A stretch of 6,180 nucleotides of DNA, from NCBI GenBank assembly GCA_937915965.1, contig CALGHC010000704.1:1-6180 (forward strand). Direction: 5' to 3'. Position numbers and translations under genes: made by a program. The notes below the pieces were generated by a model. The model saw only the letters and a program-made list of their open reading frames with translations, did not search any database and had not been told where the DNA came from. Of this stretch, positions 4,326 through 6,180 are shown one piece after another; position 1 is the first letter of the stretch; each line of letters begins with the position of its first letter. This DNA comes from an uncultured Myxococcales bacterium. Its GTDB lineage: Bacteria > Myxococcota_A > UBA9042.

Positions 4326-6180
4326 TTAGCGCACGACCACCGCGCTGGCAGCGCTGCGGCCAAAGATTTCGGGGTTGTACATCGCCTCGACGCGTGCGCC
4401 GGGCGAGGCGAAGCGGCCGCGGGTCGCGGCACGGGCGACGTAGCTGAAGGTGTGCAAGCCGGCCGCCATCCGATCGACGAAGAAGCGCACCTCGCGTGGC
4501 GTCTTCTCCTCGAAGCTGGCGCCATCGCCGGCCTGCCATGCGCCCAGGCCGTCTTCACCGTTGGCGCTGTCGTCGCCGTTGGCGCTGTCGTCGCCGCTGC
4601 GACCGCGGCTCAGCGCCGCGATCCGCCTGCGCACCGTCTGCGACGCGGTGGTCAGCTCGAAGTCGACCGCCTCCATGCCCGCTGGCAGCGGATCGGCCAC
4701 GGCGACCCAAGAACGCGCCTCGCCCGACAGCACGGTCAGGACCACCAGGACGTGCTCGCCGCGTTCGAACTCCTTGCGATCGGTGCGCCCGTTCAGATCG
4801 ACCACAGCGCGGCGAAGCAGGAAGCCGGCGTTGCGACCAGAGTCGACCTCGGTGGCGGGGGCGTAGGCGTAGCGCATGGCGTAGTACAGGGTGCCAAGGC
4901 CGACCTTCTTGAACTGCACAGGCATGAGCGCGCCGACGGCGAAGGCCTCCTGGCCGACGGCGGCCGACTGGATGGCGAGTGTGCGACCCTTGAAGCGCCC
5001 CTGGGTGACGCGGCGCTCGCCGACGAAGACGGCGAAGTCGAAGGCGGGTGGCACCTCTTCGACGACCTCGAAGTAACGCGAGAGGGCGCCGAGGGCGTGG
5101 GCGTCGGCCTGGGTGCTGCCCCAGTGACCGTCGACGCGGGCACGCAGCAGGCCGCGGGCCAGCCGACCTGCGAGCGGGTTGCTGGCGTCGATCTGCAGCA
5201 TGCGGTCCAGCAACATCGCGTTGGTGCGCGACTCGTTGGACCACCAACCCGACCAGGCGTCGGCGTCGGGATCGCTCAGCCAGGCGGACTCGCCGCTCAC
5301 GCGCAGCTTGCCGGCCAGCTCCTCGACGAGGGTGCCCGCGCGGGTGCGGCCAAGGGGGTCACCCTGGGCAATCAGCGCGCCAGCGAGATGCATCTGAGCG
5401 AACGCCGGCAGGTCGGCGCGCCGCTCCCACAGCTCGGCGGTGTAGCCGGCGTCGGCCTTGCCGATCTTGCCCAGCACATCGAGGACCATCGCCCGATCGG
5501 TGTCGAAGTGGACGGCGTCGGCGTACTCCCTGATGCGTTTCGAGTCGAGGCTGGCCGTCAAGGCCTGGGCCCCGGCGGCAAACACCCCGGCGGGCACTGA
5601 GTGGCCGCGCTGGTCGGCCTCGTGCAGGACCGTGAGGACCCAGGCGGTCGCCAGGATCGAACCGCTTTCGCGACCCGACCACATCGCGAAGGTGCCTTGG
5701 GGCCAGTTGGCGCGAAGCGCAAGCAGTCGGCCAACGGCAGCCTCGATTTCGGCACCGATCGACGCCTGACGGTCAGGCAGCAAGCCAAAGACCTTGCCGA
5801 GGTGCTCGACGTATAGGAGGGCGAGCAGCCGCGATGAGACCTGCTCGGCGCAGCCGTAGGGGTAGCCAACAAGGTAGGCGATGCCGTCCTCGAGACCGGC
5901 GACGCCGCTCGACGTGACCTCGATCTTCAGGCCGCCGCGGTCCGCCCGGGTTCCCGCGGGCCGCTGGAGGCCCTCGACGGCGCGGTCGGCGGTGCTGCCG
6001 AAGGCCGAGACGGTGTCGATGGGCGTTCGCTCGATCACCGCGAGGCTGCGACGCACCGCATCTTGGTCCGAGCCGGCGCGCACGCTGAGGGTGACTCGCG
6101 CGTCGCCGCTGCGGTCGGCGCGCACACGCCAGACGACCTCGCTCGCGCCGCCAGCGATCAGGTGCACGCCGCGGCTGGTC
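4326..6180 (-). CDS. Bacterial alpha-2-macroglobulin, C-terminal part with intact thioester motif (partial)
   Basis: This frame is open to the right edge; a GTG at 6167-6165 is an internal valine, not a start. Residue numbers here count from that valine, and 613 residues are visible to the TAA stop. Bacterial alpha-2-macroglobulins are periplasmic or surface-attached protease traps that capture proteases covalently through an internal Cys-Gln thioester. The motif YPYGCAEQ (102-109) gives Cys106 and Gln109, so the trap chemistry should be intact. The helical thioester domain spans about 80-370 and includes WPQGTFAMW (155-163) and WGSTQADAHALGALSRY (349-365). Beta-rich segments follow, and the C-terminal MG10 domain (about 455-613) ends with the typical FSYVARA, GRFASPGARVEAMYNPEIFGRS. 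An acidic low-complexity insert (about 521-540) interrupts MG10. Family proteins are usually over 1,500 residues, so over half is outside. The common partner gene for penicillin-binding protein 1C is not on the downstream side; the next gene is the SDR, 59 bp away. Confidence 0.95.
   Translation of the reverse strand, partial: TSRGVHLIAGGASEVVWRVRADRSGDARVTLSVRAGSDQDAVRRSLAVIERTPIDTVSAFGSTADRAVEGLQRPAGTRADRGGLKIEVTSSGVAGLEDGIAYLVGYPYGCAEQVSSRLLALLYVEHLGKVFGLLPDRQASIGAEIEAAVGRLLALRANWPQGTFAMWSGRESGSILATAWVLTVLHEADQRGHSVPAGVFAAGAQALTASLDSKRIREYADAVHFDTDRAMVLDVLGKIGKADAGYTAELWERRADLPAFAQMHLAGALIAQGDPLGRTRAGTLVEELAGKLRVSGESAWLSDPDADAWSGWWSNESRTNAMLLDRMLQIDASNPLAGRLARGLLRARVDGHWGSTQADAHALGALSRYFEVVEEVPPAFDFAVFVGERRVTQGRFKGRTLAIQSAAVGQEAFAVGALMPVQFKKVGLGTLYYAMRYAYAPATEVDSGRNAGFLLRRAVVDLNGRTDRKEFERGEHVLVVLTVLSGEARSWVAVADPLPAGMEAVDFELTTASQTVRRRIAALSRGRSGDDSANGDDSANGEDGLGAWQAGDGASFEEKTPREVRFFVDRMAAGLHTFSYVARAATRGRFASPGARVEAMYNPEIFGRSAASAVVVR
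4558..4593. repeat. 18-bp tandem duplication within the alpha-2-macroglobulin gene
   Basis: CCGTTGGCGCTGTCGTCG is repeated exactly at 4558-4575 and 4576-4593. On the coding strand it encodes two copies of a six-residue unit, GDDSAN, within residues 525-536 of the visible protein, followed by a partial third (GED). The insert is acidic and hydrophilic and lies between strands of the C-terminal MG10 domain, so it is probably a surface loop. The unit is in frame and can vary in copy number without disrupting the protein. Confidence 0.9.

Noticed and set aside
4272..5600. Plus-strand open frame (442 codons) antisense to the alpha-2-macroglobulin
   Set aside because: The minus strand encodes a clear thioester domain and MG10; the plus-strand frame has no recognisable features.

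Overview
The window is GC-rich chromosomal DNA from a bacterium. All four recognisable genes lie on the minus strand, so the biological order is right to left: an alpha-2-macroglobulin (3' part only), a short-chain dehydrogenase/reductase (SDR), a MATE efflux transporter, and a sigma-54-dependent activator. A PAS-AAA+-Fis activator, a bacterial thioester alpha-2-macroglobulin and strong GC bias together suggest a Gram-negative, possibly a myxobacterium (Myxococcota). That taxonomic guess is inference; there is no rRNA or marker gene.

Layout. 4326-6180: C-terminal part of a bacterial alpha-2-macroglobulin that keeps the thioester motif; its start lies beyond the right edge. 4267-4325: 59-bp gap with a hairpin and a 12-bp direct repeat that duplicates the SDR start codon out of frame. 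3421-4266: SDR with a Rossmann glycine motif, but two catalytic tetrad positions (Asn and Tyr) look substituted, and its composition is lysine-rich compared with its neighbours. 3233-3420: 188-bp gap with three tandem 14-bp repeats and an inverted repeat. 1877-3232: 12-helix MATE exporter. 1786-1876: 91-bp gap with the ribosome-binding site of the next gene. 232-1785: sigma-54 activator with a 9-bp-unit repeat encoding a Pro/Thr linker before its DNA-binding domain. 1-231: non-coding regulatory region.

The best signal is in 1-231. Three tandem copies of TGAAAC-N5-GTTTCR (centres 162, 182, 205) lie just past the activator's stop codon. About 65 bp further in the leftward direction is a near-consensus minus-strand -24/-12 promoter (75-89). 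This is the expected architecture for an activator gene next to its target, and predicts that the activator switches on a leftward gene or operon beyond the left edge. That target is the most useful thing to identify next.

The other three genes show no obvious shared pathway. They are co-directional but have gaps of 59-188 bp, so a single operon is not established. I found no tRNA, rRNA, CRISPR array, insertion sequence or convincing intrinsic terminator.
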